This document shows positions 34,654-43,748 of a stretch of 64,000 nt of DNA, piece by piece; position 1 is the stretch's first letter; each line of letters opens with the position of its first letter. A program made the translations under genes and the position numbers. This stretch comes from JARBUG01 sp035628915 (lineage in GTDB: Bacteria > Bacillota > Sulfobacillia > Symbiobacteriales > Symbiobacteriaceae). The DNA lies in contig DASPIW010000061.1 in assembly GCA_035628915.1 (NCBI GenBank), forward strand, positions 1-64,000, written 5' to 3'. A model generated the notes under the pieces. It did not search any database. It was not told the origin of the DNA and worked only from the letters and a program-made list of their open reading frames with translations.

Positions 34654-35688
34654 GTGCACCGACTCCTCCTGACTCTCCTCATCGTCATTTCGATTTGCCC
34701 CGGCGCCGCGGCCGCAGAGACGCCATCGGATGAGATCACCATCGCCATCGTCGGCGACATTTTGCTGACGGATGCCGTGGTCGGCGGCCGGGGCGCCGAC
34801 TATCCCTGGGCCATGGTGGCGCCGCTGCTCAGGGGCGCCGACCTCGCCATCGGCAACCTGGAGACGGCCGTCAGTCTTAGGGGGGCGCCCGTCGCCGGCA
34901 AGCAGTTCACGTTCCGCTCCCGGCCCGGGGCCCTGGCCGGGGCGGCGAACGCCGGCATCGATGTCGTCACCCTCGCCAACAACCACTCCCGGGACTACGG
35001 CCCGCAGGCGCTCCTGGACACGATTGCCCACGTAAGGGCCGCCGGTATGCAGCCGGTCGGGGCCGGGCGCGACGCAGACGAAGCCATCCGCCCGGTCATG
35101 CTGGATGCCCGGGGGCTGAAGGTGGCCGTGCTCGCCTTCACCCGTGTGATTCCGGACGCAGCCTGGGTGGCAGGGTACCAGACGCCGGGGCTCGCTTCGG
35201 GCTGGGATCCGCAGCCCGTGCTGGAAGCGATCCGTAAGGCGCGTTCCGCTGCCGACGTGGTGGTAGTCCTGACGCACTGGGGCGAGGAGATGAAAGACCA
35301 CCCCCGCCCCACCGACGCCGAGCTGGCCGGCCCGATGCTCGATGCCGGCGCCACGGTGGTGGCAGGTCACCATCCCCACGTGCTGCAGGGGTTCCGCCGC
35401 CGGGGCGCCGGTCTGGTCGCCTTCTCGCTCGGGAATTTCATCTTTACCACGTCAACCAATCCACTGGCGCGGGAGACCGGCGTGCTGACGGTGACGCTCG
35501 GCCGCCGGGGGGTTACCCGGGCCCGCTTCACGCCCCTGGTGCTGGTGAACGGTCAGCCCCGTCCCGCGGCCCGTGCCGATGCCCGCCGCATTCTCGCCCG
35601 CCTGGCCCGCCTGTCCCGGCCCTGGGAAACCAGGGTGAGCCCGACCGGGGCGATCACCGGCGCGCCCGCCCCGTTCCCCCCGCAATAG
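34654..35688 (+). CDS. CapA-like metallophosphatase-fold protein
   Basis: 344 residues. The GTG at 34654 follows GGAAGGA; anything further upstream would run through tRNA-Lys. A signal peptide (LLLTLLIVISICPGAAAA) leads into the CapA/PgsA domain: IAIVGDILLTDAVVG, GNLETAVS, LANNHSRDYGPQALLDT, THWGEEM and GHHPHVLQGF, which are the metal-binding motifs of this calcineurin-like group. CapA proteins act in poly-gamma-glutamate capsule assembly. No other capsule genes are adjacent, so a general extracytoplasmic hydrolase role is as likely. Confidence 0.88.
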   Translation: MHRLLLTLLIVISICPGAAAAETPSDEITIAIVGDILLTDAVVGGRGADYPWAMVAPLLRGADLAIGNLETAVSLRGAPVAGKQFTFRSRPGALAGAANAGIDVVTLANNHSRDYGPQALLDTIAHVRAAGMQPVGAGRDADEAIRPVMLDARGLKVAVLAFTRVIPDAAWVAGYQTPGLASGWDPQPVLEAIRKARSAADVVVVLTHWGEEMKDHPRPTDAELAGPMLDAGATVVAGHHPHVLQGFRRRGAGLVAFSLGNFIFTTSTNPLARETGVLTVTLGRRGVTRARFTPLVLVNGQPRPAARADARRILARLARLSRPWETRVSPTGAITGAPAPFPPQ

Positions 35689-35694
35689 CGGCGG

Positions 35695-36285
35695 TTACGC
35701 CGGGCGCTGCTTCCGCACGCCGCAGGCAGGACACTTCTTGGCCACCCGCTCATAACCCGTTCCGCAGGCGTGGCAGAAATGGAGTCTGCCGCCCCGGCGC
35801 AGGGCGCCGCCGTAGAAGCCCCGGACGCGCACCAGCGTCACCAGCAGCACCAGATTCGCGGCCACGGTCGCTGCCGAGGCCAGGAGAATAACGATCAGGC
35901 CGCCCACGCCCCAGAGCCCCGGCCCATACTCCTCCAGCAACTCGCCCCCGGCAAAGTTGAGCGTCGCCCAGACGGGCATCCAGGCGTTCCCCCTGAGGAA
36001 GTGCCGGCCCCTTGTCCGGAACAGGACCATGCCCCGGGAAGAGATGAGCCCCCAAAGGAGACCCAGGGCCGCTACGGGCGCGGCGAAGCGAACGCCGTAT
36101 GCCCACTGCTGCGGCGGCATGGCCACGACGTAAACGCCAAGAAAGAGCACCGAGCAGACCATGGTGAGCAGGTACATCTGAGGCGCCACGGGCTCGTGGC
36201 GGCGGTAGGAACGCCAGAGGATGATCAGCAGGAGGGCGCTGACCAGATCAAGGGCCAGTTCGGTCCAATCCAGTACGTTCGCCAT
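35695..36285 (-). CDS. Membrane protein with C-terminal zinc ribbon
   Basis: 196 residues. Four or five transmembrane segments (LVSALLLIILW, LLTMVCSVLFLGVYVVA, APVAALGLLWGLI, LIVILLASAATVAANLVLLV) are followed by a zinc ribbon at the C-terminus (CHACGTGYERVAKKCPACG). The start ATG overlaps the upstream stop as TAATG, so it is coupled to the zinc-ribbon signal-peptide gene. I recognise no named family. The gene ends 6 bases from the convergent CapA gene. Confidence 0.72.
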   Translation of the reverse strand: MANVLDWTELALDLVSALLLIILWRSYRRHEPVAPQMYLLTMVCSVLFLGVYVVAMPPQQWAYGVRFAAPVAALGLLWGLISSRGMVLFRTRGRHFLRGNAWMPVWATLNFAGGELLEEYGPGLWGVGGLIVILLASAATVAANLVLLVTLVRVRGFYGGALRRGGRLHFCHACGTGYERVAKKCPACGVRKQRPA

Positions 36286-37799
36286 TACTTCTCACCCCCA
36301 TCCGCGGGCGCCACAGCGGCGGGCGGGGGCGTCACGCCCGGGTCGGGCGGCGCCGGGTCGGCGGCCGCGGCCGCCTCCCGGGTGACACCTGCCGCAAGAT
36401 GGGCCCCGCACCCCGTGCAGTAGCCCCAGTCTTCCGCTGCCGGACTGCCGCAGGCCGAGCAGGCGTACCCCCGGTCCCCCGCGGGCACCCGTACGGCCTC
36501 GGGCGACTCCACGGGCGCATCGTCCCGGAAGTACCGGGAGAGCCCAAGCTTCTCCATCCCCCTGGAGAGTGGCTTTTCCAGGGGGCTCAATGCCCAATCC
36601 AGGGCGTCGCTCGCGTAGCGAGCCAGCCGCGACCCAGTTGACTCCGTCCCCATCTGCCGCAGAAGCTGGGCTGACCGCGCGGAGACTCCCAGCGCCGCAG
36701 CCCCGGCCCACGCCGCCAGCACAACGGTGGCGCCGACCGTCACCATCACCTCCGTCACCGGATCGACCGGTTCGGCCCGCCGCAGCTGCGGCGGCACCTG
36801 CACCTGCACCGTCTCCAACCCCCCGATTATCCGGTCAGCCGGAGTGGGCGGCTCCACCGCCAGGGAATACGCCTGCTGGTAGACCTTCGCCTCGGCGACC
36901 TGCCAGCCGTCAGAGCCGCGCGTCAGCAGCAGCCGCTGGGTGGCGACCCGCTCCGGCGCCACCCCGGCGGCGCGGGCGCCGTCATCGAGCGCAGCGGTGG
37001 CCTCGACCAGTTCGCTTTTCCATAGCGTATCCATCCACGGTGCACGCCGGTAGGCGTTGACTGTACGGATAATCAACACCCCAACGGCATCGCGGTCGGC
37101 TACGACGGCGGCCTCACACAGGAACTGTGTGGAGACCACCAGCCCCGGGTCGGCATCGTCGGCGCCTATGATCGCTTCGGGCGGATACTGCGACAGTTGT
37201 TCGATGAGCGGCGCCAGCGTCGCTTCATCGGACAGGTTCAGGCCGGACCCGACCGGCGGCTGGGGCGTTTCGCCGTCGAACGCGACGCTCCAGCCCCGGA
37301 CCCTCTCGCCCCCTGAACCGGGCCCCCCTTCCGGGAGGGCGGGCACTTCCAGCGCCGGCTGCTCCAGCAGCCTGACGATGCCCTTCTCCCACGCGCCGTT
37401 CTTATACGGCGCCTTGGCCCGCACATAGTACACCCGGTCAAAGAGGCCGCGGGCCACCCGCGCTCTTACTTCTTCATCCGTCCCGGTCAGAATGATCCCG
37501 ACGCGCATGATGGTAACGAAGCCGTATGTACCATCCTCACCGACGAAGTAGACAGGCGCATACCGTTCCACAGTCGCCCATTTGTAGGGCTGTCCCAGGG
37601 CCTTGATAGCAAGCTCCATGGCCTCCCGTCCCAGTTCGCGGCCGGCGGGGTCGGTGCCGTTCAGCATCTCCGGCGGCACCGAACGGATGGGGACCCAGCC
37701 CGGCGCAGCTTCGGCTCGGATCGGTTCAGCTCCAGCAGGTGCAGCCAGGGGAACCCAACAAAGCATGCATAAGAGCAACCCGAAAAAACAGCGTCGCAT
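36285..37799 (-). CDS. Exported protein with transmembrane helix and zinc ribbon
   Basis: 504 residues. The ATG at 37799 is chosen because GGAGG lies 11 bases before it. A signal peptide (CFFGLLLCMLCWVPLAAPAGA) is followed by a large extracytoplasmic domain without known motifs (residues 30-330). Then come a transmembrane helix (VTVGATVVLAAWAGAAALG), a linker, and a cytoplasmic zinc ribbon (CSACGSPAAEDWGYCTGCG) with an Ala/Pro-rich tail. It is paired with a second zinc-ribbon membrane protein. The matching ribbons suggest the two work together or bind a common partner. Confidence 0.72.
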   Translation of the reverse strand: MRRCFFGLLLCMLCWVPLAAPAGAEPIRAEAAPGWVPIRSVPPEMLNGTDPAGRELGREAMELAIKALGQPYKWATVERYAPVYFVGEDGTYGFVTIMRVGIILTGTDEEVRARVARGLFDRVYYVRAKAPYKNGAWEKGIVRLLEQPALEVPALPEGGPGSGGERVRGWSVAFDGETPQPPVGSGLNLSDEATLAPLIEQLSQYPPEAIIGADDADPGLVVSTQFLCEAAVVADRDAVGVLIIRTVNAYRRAPWMDTLWKSELVEATAALDDGARAAGVAPERVATQRLLLTRGSDGWQVAEAKVYQQAYSLAVEPPTPADRIIGGLETVQVQVPPQLRRAEPVDPVTEVMVTVGATVVLAAWAGAAALGVSARSAQLLRQMGTESTGSRLARYASDALDWALSPLEKPLSRGMEKLGLSRYFRDDAPVESPEAVRVPAGDRGYACSACGSPAAEDWGYCTGCGAHLAAGVTREAAAAADPAPPDPGVTPPPAAVAPADGGEK

Positions 37800-37975
37800 T
37801 GCGATGATGCGCCTCCACGCAGAGAGCAATAGGCTGACTGTTCTGCGCATCGCGAATGATTTCCTTTGTGAAGCCGATAACTTGAACGAACACCTGCCAG
37901 GACGCCCCGAGGTCGTGGACGTCCCTCACCCATCTGTGTAAAATGGGGGTAACGTAACGTAGGTGGGGAGCGACT

Positions 37976-38302
37976 ATGCCGGATATTCAAGTCTTTGATT
38001 CCGCGGCCTTCTTCGACCAGAAGATCGCTGAAGTGGAGCAGAACCTGATCAGCAAGAAGGCCGAAATGGAGATTCTCCTGGCGAACCGGCGCAATCTGGA
38101 TGCCGCCATTGACACGCTGGCGATCCTCACGCCGGACCATCAGCGCGCAATTCTCCAGGAACTCGTATCGCTCAAGGAAGTGCTGAGCACGACGCTCCGG
38201 TCCATATCCGGGCTTGAGTCCGAAATCGAGCTGCTGGCGGGAAAGCTGGGCGCCATGCAGGCCGCCCGCAACCTGCTTCTGCTGCACAACGACAACCCGT
38301 AA
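37976..38302 (+). CDS. Small coiled-coil hypothetical protein
   Basis: 108 residues with GGTGGGGAG before the ATG. It is almost wholly helical: FFDQKIAEVEQNLISKKAEM, NRRNLDAAIDTLAIL, LQELVSLKEVLSTTLRSISG and LESEIELLAGKLGAMQAARN, with heptad spacing typical of a coiled coil. There are no cysteines or signal peptide. It sits alone between a divergent membrane gene and an SDR gene 42 bases downstream. Function unknown. Confidence 0.7.
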   Translation: MPDIQVFDSAAFFDQKIAEVEQNLISKKAEMEILLANRRNLDAAIDTLAILTPDHQRAILQELVSLKEVLSTTLRSISGLESEIELLAGKLGAMQAARNLLLLHNDNP

Positions 38303-38344
38303 TTCAGGGAGATTCCTGACTCAACATAAGGAGGCGCTCAATGT

Positions 38345-39136
38345 ATGCAGTCCGGACTCGCAGGAAAAGTAGCGCTCGTCACCGCCGCCAGTAAGGGTCT
38401 CGGTTTTGCGTCGGCCATGGGGCTCGCCAAAGAAGGTTGCGATCTCGCCATCTGCAGCCGCGACGAGGCGGCCATCGAGGCGGCTGCCGAGCAGATCCGC
38501 CAGGCGACCGGCCGCAAGGTCCTGGCCCTCCAGGCCGACGTCAGCCGCCCCGACGATGTGGACCGGTTCCTCAATGCTGCTTTGGAGACTTATGGTGGCG
38601 TTGACGTTCTGGTTAGCAACACCGGAGGCCCGCCCACCGGCCAGTTCATGGATCTCGATGACGCGGCCTGGCAGAAAGCATTCGACAACCTGCTCATGTC
38701 CGCCGTCCGCCTGACCCGGGGCGTCATTCCTTCCATGAAAGCCCGGGGCGGCGGCCGCATCCTGTACGTGACCTCCGGCTCCGTCAAGCAGCCGGTCGTC
38801 ACGCTGATTCTCTCCAACGCCCTGCGGGCCGCCGTCACCGGCATGGCCAAGACGCTCGCCGCGCAGGTGGCCAAGGACAAGATCACCGTCAACTGCGTTG
38901 CCCCGGGGCGCATCAACACGGAACGAATCGTCTGGCTCGACAACGACACCGCCTCCCGCACGGGCAAGACCGGCGACGCCGTTCGGGCCGAATGGGAGAG
39001 CAAGATTCCCGCCGGCCGCTACGGCTCGCCGGAAGAGTTTGCGAACGCGGTCGTCTTCCTGGCGAGCGCCGGCGCTTCGTACATGACCGGCTCGACTGTG
39101 CAGGTCGACGGCGGCCAGATCAATAGCCTGATGTAG
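38345..39136 (+). CDS. Atypical SDR-family oxidoreductase
   Basis: 263 residues, AAGGAGG upstream. The cofactor motif is TAASKGLGFASAMGL and VLVSNTGGPPTG replaces the usual NNAG. The catalytic Tyr-x3-Lys is missing: the position reads TLILSNALRAAVTGM, where Tyr and Lys are Leu and Asn. VTSGSVKQP keeps the Ser. A clade of SDR proteins with LSN.xR in this place is known and may bind rather than reduce, or use another acid. It overlaps the convergent PBP gene by 17 bases. Confidence 0.85.
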   Translation: MQSGLAGKVALVTAASKGLGFASAMGLAKEGCDLAICSRDEAAIEAAAEQIRQATGRKVLALQADVSRPDDVDRFLNAALETYGGVDVLVSNTGGPPTGQFMDLDDAAWQKAFDNLLMSAVRLTRGVIPSMKARGGGRILYVTSGSVKQPVVTLILSNALRAAVTGMAKTLAAQVAKDKITVNCVAPGRINTERIVWLDNDTASRTGKTGDAVRAEWESKIPAGRYGSPEEFANAVVFLASAGASYMTGSTVQVDGGQINSLM

Positions 39137-40763
39137 CGATGAGCCGCTGCCCGATTTCCCTGAAGATCGGTGCTGCGGCCTGCCCGCCGAACTTGCCGTC
39201 TTCGACCATGACGACGATCACCCACTGCGGTTTCCACTGGGGCACGTAGCCAGCGAACCAGGCGTGAATCTGCTCGCCCCCGGTCTCCGCCGAGCCCGTC
39301 TTGCCGGCGGAGCCGGCGCCCGCCACCCACGCCAGTTGACCCGTCCCGGCGCCTTTGGGCTGCGTGACGCCGGCCAGCAGATCCTGTACCGTCGCCGCTG
39401 TCTCTTTTGAAATCACCCGCTGGGGACGCCCCGCCGCAGGTCGCTCAATGACCTCGCCGGCGGGGCTTTTCACTGCCTTGATCAGGCGGGCGGGCGGCAG
39501 GGCGCCGCCGTTGGCTATGGCGGAAAACGCCCGGGCGATCTGCAGAGGCGTCACCCGCAGGTCGCCCTGCCCGATCGCCATCTGCACGGCGTTATCGCTG
39601 CCGACGGGCGGCACAAACCCCTCGCTCTCTTCGGGCCAGGGGCGCCCCAGCACGCCGGTGGCGGCGCCGAAGCCGAACAGCTCGGCGGCCTCGCGCATCG
39701 GCGTGACGCCCAGCCGTCCGACGCCGACCTGCGCAAAGACGATGTTGCACGACTTGGCCATCGCTTCGGCGAAGGTGAGCCAGCCGTGGCCGGCATCGGT
39801 CACTTTCCAGCCGTTCAAATCGGCGTGGCCGTCGCAGTGGAAGCGCTCGTCGGGCTTGACTTTGCCGGCTTGCAGCGCGGCCGCCGCGATGATCGCTTTG
39901 AAGACGGAGCCCGGCGGCTGGGGCTCCAGCGCTCGGTTCTTCAAGGCCGGGTCGTTCGGCTGCAGATCATCGCCGTAGGCAAAGTCGGGCCGGGAAGCCA
40001 TGGCCAGCACTTCCCCGGTGGACGGGTCCATCACCACCGCTGCGGCGGGCCGGTCGTCCTTTCGGCTGTCCAGGACCTCCTCCACCGCCTCCTGAAACCG
40101 CTGGTCGATGGTGGTAACCACCCGGTACGGCACCTTGCCCGCCGTGGGCACAAATGTCCGGATGCCGAGCCCTTCCAGGGCCTGACCCCGCCCGTCCAGC
40201 CAAGCCGTTAGGGCCGGCACGTCGCTGCCTTTCAGCTCCTTATCGAAGGCCAGTTCCAATCCCCGGGCGCCGCCGCTGACATTGGTGTAGCCCACCAGGT
40301 GCCGGGCGAGAGCGTCCGGCCCAACCCGGCTCAGCACCGGTCCCGCAGCGATGCCGGACAGGCCGGCCTCCTTCACCCGCAGGCCTTCCGCCTCAGCGAG
40401 CTCGCGCCCGATGCGCAGCCAGCCGGGCTGCTTCTGCGGAAAGTCGGCCAGCAGTTCGATGGCCGGCACTCCGAGAATCCGGCTCAAGGCGCGCGCCTCC
40501 GCCTCGGCATCATCGAGCAGGGCCGGGAAGACGGCCACCTGCCAACTCTGGTGCGGGTCTGTCAGGGGCTCCTCATTCCGGTCAAGGATCAGCCCGCGCC
40601 CCGGCGCCAGCGGCAGCGACAGCGTCCGCTGGTCGTGAGCGATTCTTGTGTACGCCACGTTCTTGGTCACCTGCAAATGGTAAAGCCGCCCGCCCAGAGC
40701 AGCCAGCAGCAGCAGGCTGATGACGCTCAGCCAGACCACCCGGCGCCCGAGTTGCACGCCCAT
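39120..40763 (-). CDS. Penicillin-binding protein 2-type transpeptidase
   Basis: 547 residues. An N-terminal anchor (VVWLSVISLLLLAALGG) precedes a dimerisation domain and a class B transpeptidase domain: Ser-x-x-Lys in PQPPGSVFKAII, Ser-x-Asn in MAKSCNIVFAQVG, and Lys-Thr-Gly in SAGKTGSAETGG. There is no PASTA repeat. It crosslinks peptidoglycan outside the membrane. Length and lack of PASTA fit an elongation- or sporulation-type PBP2/SpoVD-like enzyme. GAGGTGG precedes the ATG. It stands alone as a transcription unit. Confidence 0.93.
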   Translation of the reverse strand: MGVQLGRRVVWLSVISLLLLAALGGRLYHLQVTKNVAYTRIAHDQRTLSLPLAPGRGLILDRNEEPLTDPHQSWQVAVFPALLDDAEAEARALSRILGVPAIELLADFPQKQPGWLRIGRELAEAEGLRVKEAGLSGIAAGPVLSRVGPDALARHLVGYTNVSGGARGLELAFDKELKGSDVPALTAWLDGRGQALEGLGIRTFVPTAGKVPYRVVTTIDQRFQEAVEEVLDSRKDDRPAAAVVMDPSTGEVLAMASRPDFAYGDDLQPNDPALKNRALEPQPPGSVFKAIIAAAALQAGKVKPDERFHCDGHADLNGWKVTDAGHGWLTFAEAMAKSCNIVFAQVGVGRLGVTPMREAAELFGFGAATGVLGRPWPEESEGFVPPVGSDNAVQMAIGQGDLRVTPLQIARAFSAIANGGALPPARLIKAVKSPAGEVIERPAAGRPQRVISKETAATVQDLLAGVTQPKGAGTGQLAWVAGAGSAGKTGSAETGGEQIHAWFAGYVPQWKPQWVIVVMVEDGKFGGQAAAPIFREIGQRLIATSGY

Positions 40764-40897
40764 GATCGATCCACCTCAAGAGGTAGCCTCCCCCGGAAAT
40801 GGCATGCCTATACATAATCCAGCCCCCATAATGCCAGCCTTGGCAGCGAACTACTCTACGGAGCAATCTCTATATTGATAGTTGGAGGGTCAAACTG

Positions 40898-42088
40898 ATG
40901 CGTCTGCACCCCAAACGCTGGTCTCTGGCAACGAAGTGGAGCCTGATGCTCACGGCTCTGGCCCTGGGACCGCTGCTGGCCGTAATCAGCTACAGCTTTC
41001 AATCGGCGTCGGCAAAGCTGCTGGCGCAGACCGTCACGTCGCTTCAGCAGGGGGCGGCCGACGGCGCAGCCAGCCTCGATGATGCGCTGGCGGAGCGGGT
41101 GCGGCAAGCCCGATTCCTGGCGGCCCTGCCTTCGGTGCGCGACTTCGCCCTGGCGCCGGCGGGAAACCGGGGTGCCCTGCGGGCCGCCGTTACGTCAGAC
41201 CTGCGGGGGCTGCAGCCCGCGTACTCGTACCTGCAGTCGCTCGACATACTCGATGCGGAAGGCTTCATTCTGTACTCCACGGCCGGCCATGCGGGTTTCG
41301 AGCAGGATCAGCCCCTGGCCATAGCCACCGACGCCGGTCAGGTCTACGTCGGCGGCCTGCAGAAGCAGGCGGGGCGGACCGAGGCCGCGCTCGTGATCGC
41401 GGTGCCGGTCGGCAACCAGGTCGTGCTGCGCACGGAGACCTCCTCACAGTTCCTGATGCAGCGGGTGGGCCGTCAGAACGTCATCCGGAGCCTGCTGGTC
41501 GATACGGAGGGCCGGATCATCGCCGCCAGCCGGGGCGTGGCGGCAGGCGGAACGGCGGCGCTTGATAACAGCGGCCGGGTGATCCTCCCCGGGGGCGAGG
41601 TGCTGTACGCCCAGGCGGCGACGCTGGGCACGCTGCCGTGGCGCTTCGTGGCAGGAGTGCCAGAGGCTCAGCTGGTCCGTGACATGAACGAGCAGAAAGT
41701 CCGGGTGATCATGCTGGCGCTGGGGGCCAGCGCCATCATCGGGGTGGTTGCCCGCCTGCTGGGCCTGAGCTTCACCCGCCCCCTCGCCGACATGGCGGCC
41801 GCCACCCAGGCGCTGGCAGCGGGCGACCTGACCTATGAAGTCAAGCCGACTGCCCGTATGGATGAGGTCGGCCGACTGCAGAACGCCTTCGCCGAAGCGT
41901 ATCAACAGTTGCGGCGGCTGGCTGCCCGCATGCGCCTCTCCTCCATTTTGGTGGCCGAGGCGGCGGGGCACATGCATGCGATGGCGGGAGAGACCGAGCA
42001 CGGCCGCTACCCCATGACAACTGCATCGGAAAAGCTGTCGATGGTGGCGCAGGACCTGGACCGGCAGGTGGCGCACTTCAAGGTGTAG
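40898..42088 (+). CDS. Chemoreceptor-like sensor without signalling domain
   Basis: 396 residues. An N-terminal helix (SLMLTALALGPLLAVISY), an extracytoplasmic Cache-like sensor (about 40-260, with SLDILDAEGFILYSTAGH and LLVDTEGRIIAASRG), a second helix (VIMLALGASAIIGVVARLLG) and a HAMP domain (FTRPLADMAAATQALAAGDL ... DEVGRLQNAFAEAYQQLRR). Only about 60 residues follow, too short for a methyl-accepting, kinase or GGDEF domain. It may be a truncated receptor or a sensor that signals through HAMP to a separate partner. A strong terminator follows directly. Confidence 0.8.
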   Translation: MRLHPKRWSLATKWSLMLTALALGPLLAVISYSFQSASAKLLAQTVTSLQQGAADGAASLDDALAERVRQARFLAALPSVRDFALAPAGNRGALRAAVTSDLRGLQPAYSYLQSLDILDAEGFILYSTAGHAGFEQDQPLAIATDAGQVYVGGLQKQAGRTEAALVIAVPVGNQVVLRTETSSQFLMQRVGRQNVIRSLLVDTEGRIIAASRGVAAGGTAALDNSGRVILPGGEVLYAQAATLGTLPWRFVAGVPEAQLVRDMNEQKVRVIMLALGASAIIGVVARLLGLSFTRPLADMAAATQALAAGDLTYEVKPTARMDEVGRLQNAFAEAYQQLRRLAARMRLSSILVAEAAGHMHAMAGETEHGRYPMTTASEKLSMVAQDLDRQVAHFKV

Positions 42089-42095
42089 ATGTGGA

Positions 42096-42136
42096 AAGGG
42101 CCGCCTGCTTGACTTGCAGGCGGCCCTGGGAATTTT
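42096..42136 (+). terminator. Rho-independent terminator
   Basis: GGGCCGCCTGC pairs with GCAGGCGGCCC, followed by TGGGAATTTT. It ends the chemoreceptor-like gene. Confidence 0.8.
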
Positions 42137-42145
42137 GGGACATTG

Positions 42146-42192
42146 ATTTTGCCGCGGAGACGCGGAGTGCCTTCCGCGTCCTCCGCGGCTGT
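42146..42192. repeat. Palindromic CCGCGGAG-type repeat, copy 1
   Basis: TTTTGCCGCGGAGACGCGGA pairs with TCCGCGTCCTCCGCGGC. It has no T-run after the stem and resembles copies near 47127 and 47437, so it is likely a dispersed palindromic repeat rather than a terminator. Confidence 0.6.
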
Positions 42193-42193
42193 T

Positions 42194-43237
42194 CTACTGC
42201 CCCGCGTTCGCACGCGCCTTTTCGATGTTCGCTTCCTGCTCATCGAGCGTCTTCGCAAAATAGTGCTCCCCTGATCCATCTGCCTTCGCCACAAAGTACC
42301 AGAAGTCATGGGCTTGCGGATAGAGGGCAGCCTTCATCGACGCGAGGCCGGGCGCCGCGATGGGCCCGGGCGGGAGGCCCGCCTGGCGGTAGGTGTTGTA
42401 CGGCGACTCGATCTCCATGTCCGCCGCCTTTAAATCCTCCTCCGGCCCCAGGCCGGCGGCGTAGCGCACGGTGGGATCCGCGTCCAGCTTCATGCCGATC
42501 TGCAGGCGGTTCAAATAGACCCCGGCGATCACGGGCCGCTCGCCGGCAACCTGCGCTTCTTTTTCGATGATCGAGGCCAGGATCATGACCTCGTGCACGG
42601 TCAGGCCCACCTCTTTGGCCCTGGCCCGCAGATCGCTGCCGAAGTTCTGCTCCCACCGGGCGAACATCATGGCGAGGATCTGCTCCTCCGTCACGCCCGG
42701 CTTATAATCGTAAGTAGACGGGAAGAGATATCCCTCGAGGGGCTGCGCCAGTTCCACACCCGAAGGAAGATACGACGCGTTCAGCTTGGACACGGCCGCC
42801 GCTTTCTGGAACTGCTCCCGCACGACAAGGCCTTTCGAAGCAAGCAAGTCGGCCACCTGGGCCACCGTGAACCCTTCGGGAACCGTGAAGCGGCGAACCA
42901 CCGTTTCCCCGCGGCTCAGCTTCATCAGGATCTGATCAGGCGTCATGCCGGCGTTCAGCTCGTACTCGCCGCCCTTGAGCTGCGCGTCCAGCTTCCGGTA
43001 CCTGGCGAAGTACCGGAAGAAGTTCGCATCCTTAATAACGTGAACCTTCTTGAGCAGTTCGGCGACTTCCCGAGTGGAGGAGCCGGCCGGAATCTCTACA
43101 TAGACCGCTTCGGTCGAGCCTGGTCTCACCGGTTCCAGCATCCCGGTTACCCACCGGAATGCCACCGCCCCCGCGAAAACGAGCAGGAGCAACATCATGA
43201 GGGGCGCCATGCGGCGTTGCTTTCCCACTGCCGGCAA
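42194..43237 (-). CDS. mltG: Endolytic murein transglycosylase MltG
   Basis: 347 residues. A TTG at 43237 is preferred because AAGGAGG is 7 bases upstream; an ATG 30 bases earlier lacks a site. An anchor helix (MMLLLLVFAGAVAFRWV) precedes a LysM-like region and the YceG domain with the catalytic Glu in ILASIIEKEAQV, followed by GVYLNRLQIGMKLDADPTV and SPYNTYRQAGLPPGPI. MltG cuts nascent glycan strands at the membrane. Its place after ruvX and DUF1292 matches the conserved Firmicute order. Confidence 0.95.
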   Translation of the reverse strand: MPAVGKQRRMAPLMMLLLLVFAGAVAFRWVTGMLEPVRPGSTEAVYVEIPAGSSTREVAELLKKVHVIKDANFFRYFARYRKLDAQLKGGEYELNAGMTPDQILMKLSRGETVVRRFTVPEGFTVAQVADLLASKGLVVREQFQKAAAVSKLNASYLPSGVELAQPLEGYLFPSTYDYKPGVTEEQILAMMFARWEQNFGSDLRARAKEVGLTVHEVMILASIIEKEAQVAGERPVIAGVYLNRLQIGMKLDADPTVRYAAGLGPEEDLKAADMEIESPYNTYRQAGLPPGPIAAPGLASMKAALYPQAHDFWYFVAKADGSGEHYFAKTLDEQEANIEKARANAGQ

Positions 43238-43337
43238 CCGTCGCCCTCCTTCGTCAAGTTGCTGCATCTAACGACATGTTACGCAAAAGCCGCGGAAAGC
43301 GAGAAAGGAGCCCCCGGAATTGGGCTCCTCGCCAATA

Positions 43338-43646
43338 CTACTTGTCCTCGCTCTCGTCGTACTCTTCCTCGTCAAGCAGTTCTTCCCAGGCCTCGGCGAC
43401 CCGCTCGAACTCCTCTTCGTCTTCGATTTCAACGAGAACGTCTTCGCCGTCTTCCTGGTCAATGCGCAGGATCACAGCTTCTTCGGCCTCCTCCTCACCA
43501 TGGAGCGGCAGCAGGATGGCGTAGTCCTTCTCGTCAACCTTGATTACCTGTACGATGGAAAACTCGTGCTCGTTGCCTTCTTCATCGGTCAAGACGATGA
43601 CTTCTTCGTCACCGTGGTCGTGATCATGCTCATGGTCATGGCTCAC
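43338..43646 (-). CDS. DUF1292 acidic protein
   Basis: 102 residues from the GTG at 43646 (AGGTGG upstream). A His/Asp-rich N-terminus (SHDHEHDHDHGDEE) may bind metal. The DUF1292 core follows: VIVLTDEEGNEHEFSIVQVI, YAILLPLHGE and AVILRIDQEDG, ending in an acidic tail. It is the YrzB-type gene that sits between ruvX and mltG in Firmicutes. Function unknown. Confidence 0.9.
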   Translation of the reverse strand: MSHDHEHDHDHGDEEVIVLTDEEGNEHEFSIVQVIKVDEKDYAILLPLHGEEEAEEAVILRIDQEDGEDVLVEIEDEEEFERVAEAWEELLDEEEYDESEDK

Positions 43647-43748
43647 CGGAGACCACCTCGATTCACAAGATACCCCCATAATACTTCAGGGGAAAACCCA
43701 TGTCAAACCAGGAAACATTCCGTAACCTTCCAGCCCTGCACTTCTTCG

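Noticed and set aside
42151..42189. Terminator for mltG
   Set aside because: The hairpin is strong but has no T-run on the minus strand, and its sequence matches a dispersed palindrome.
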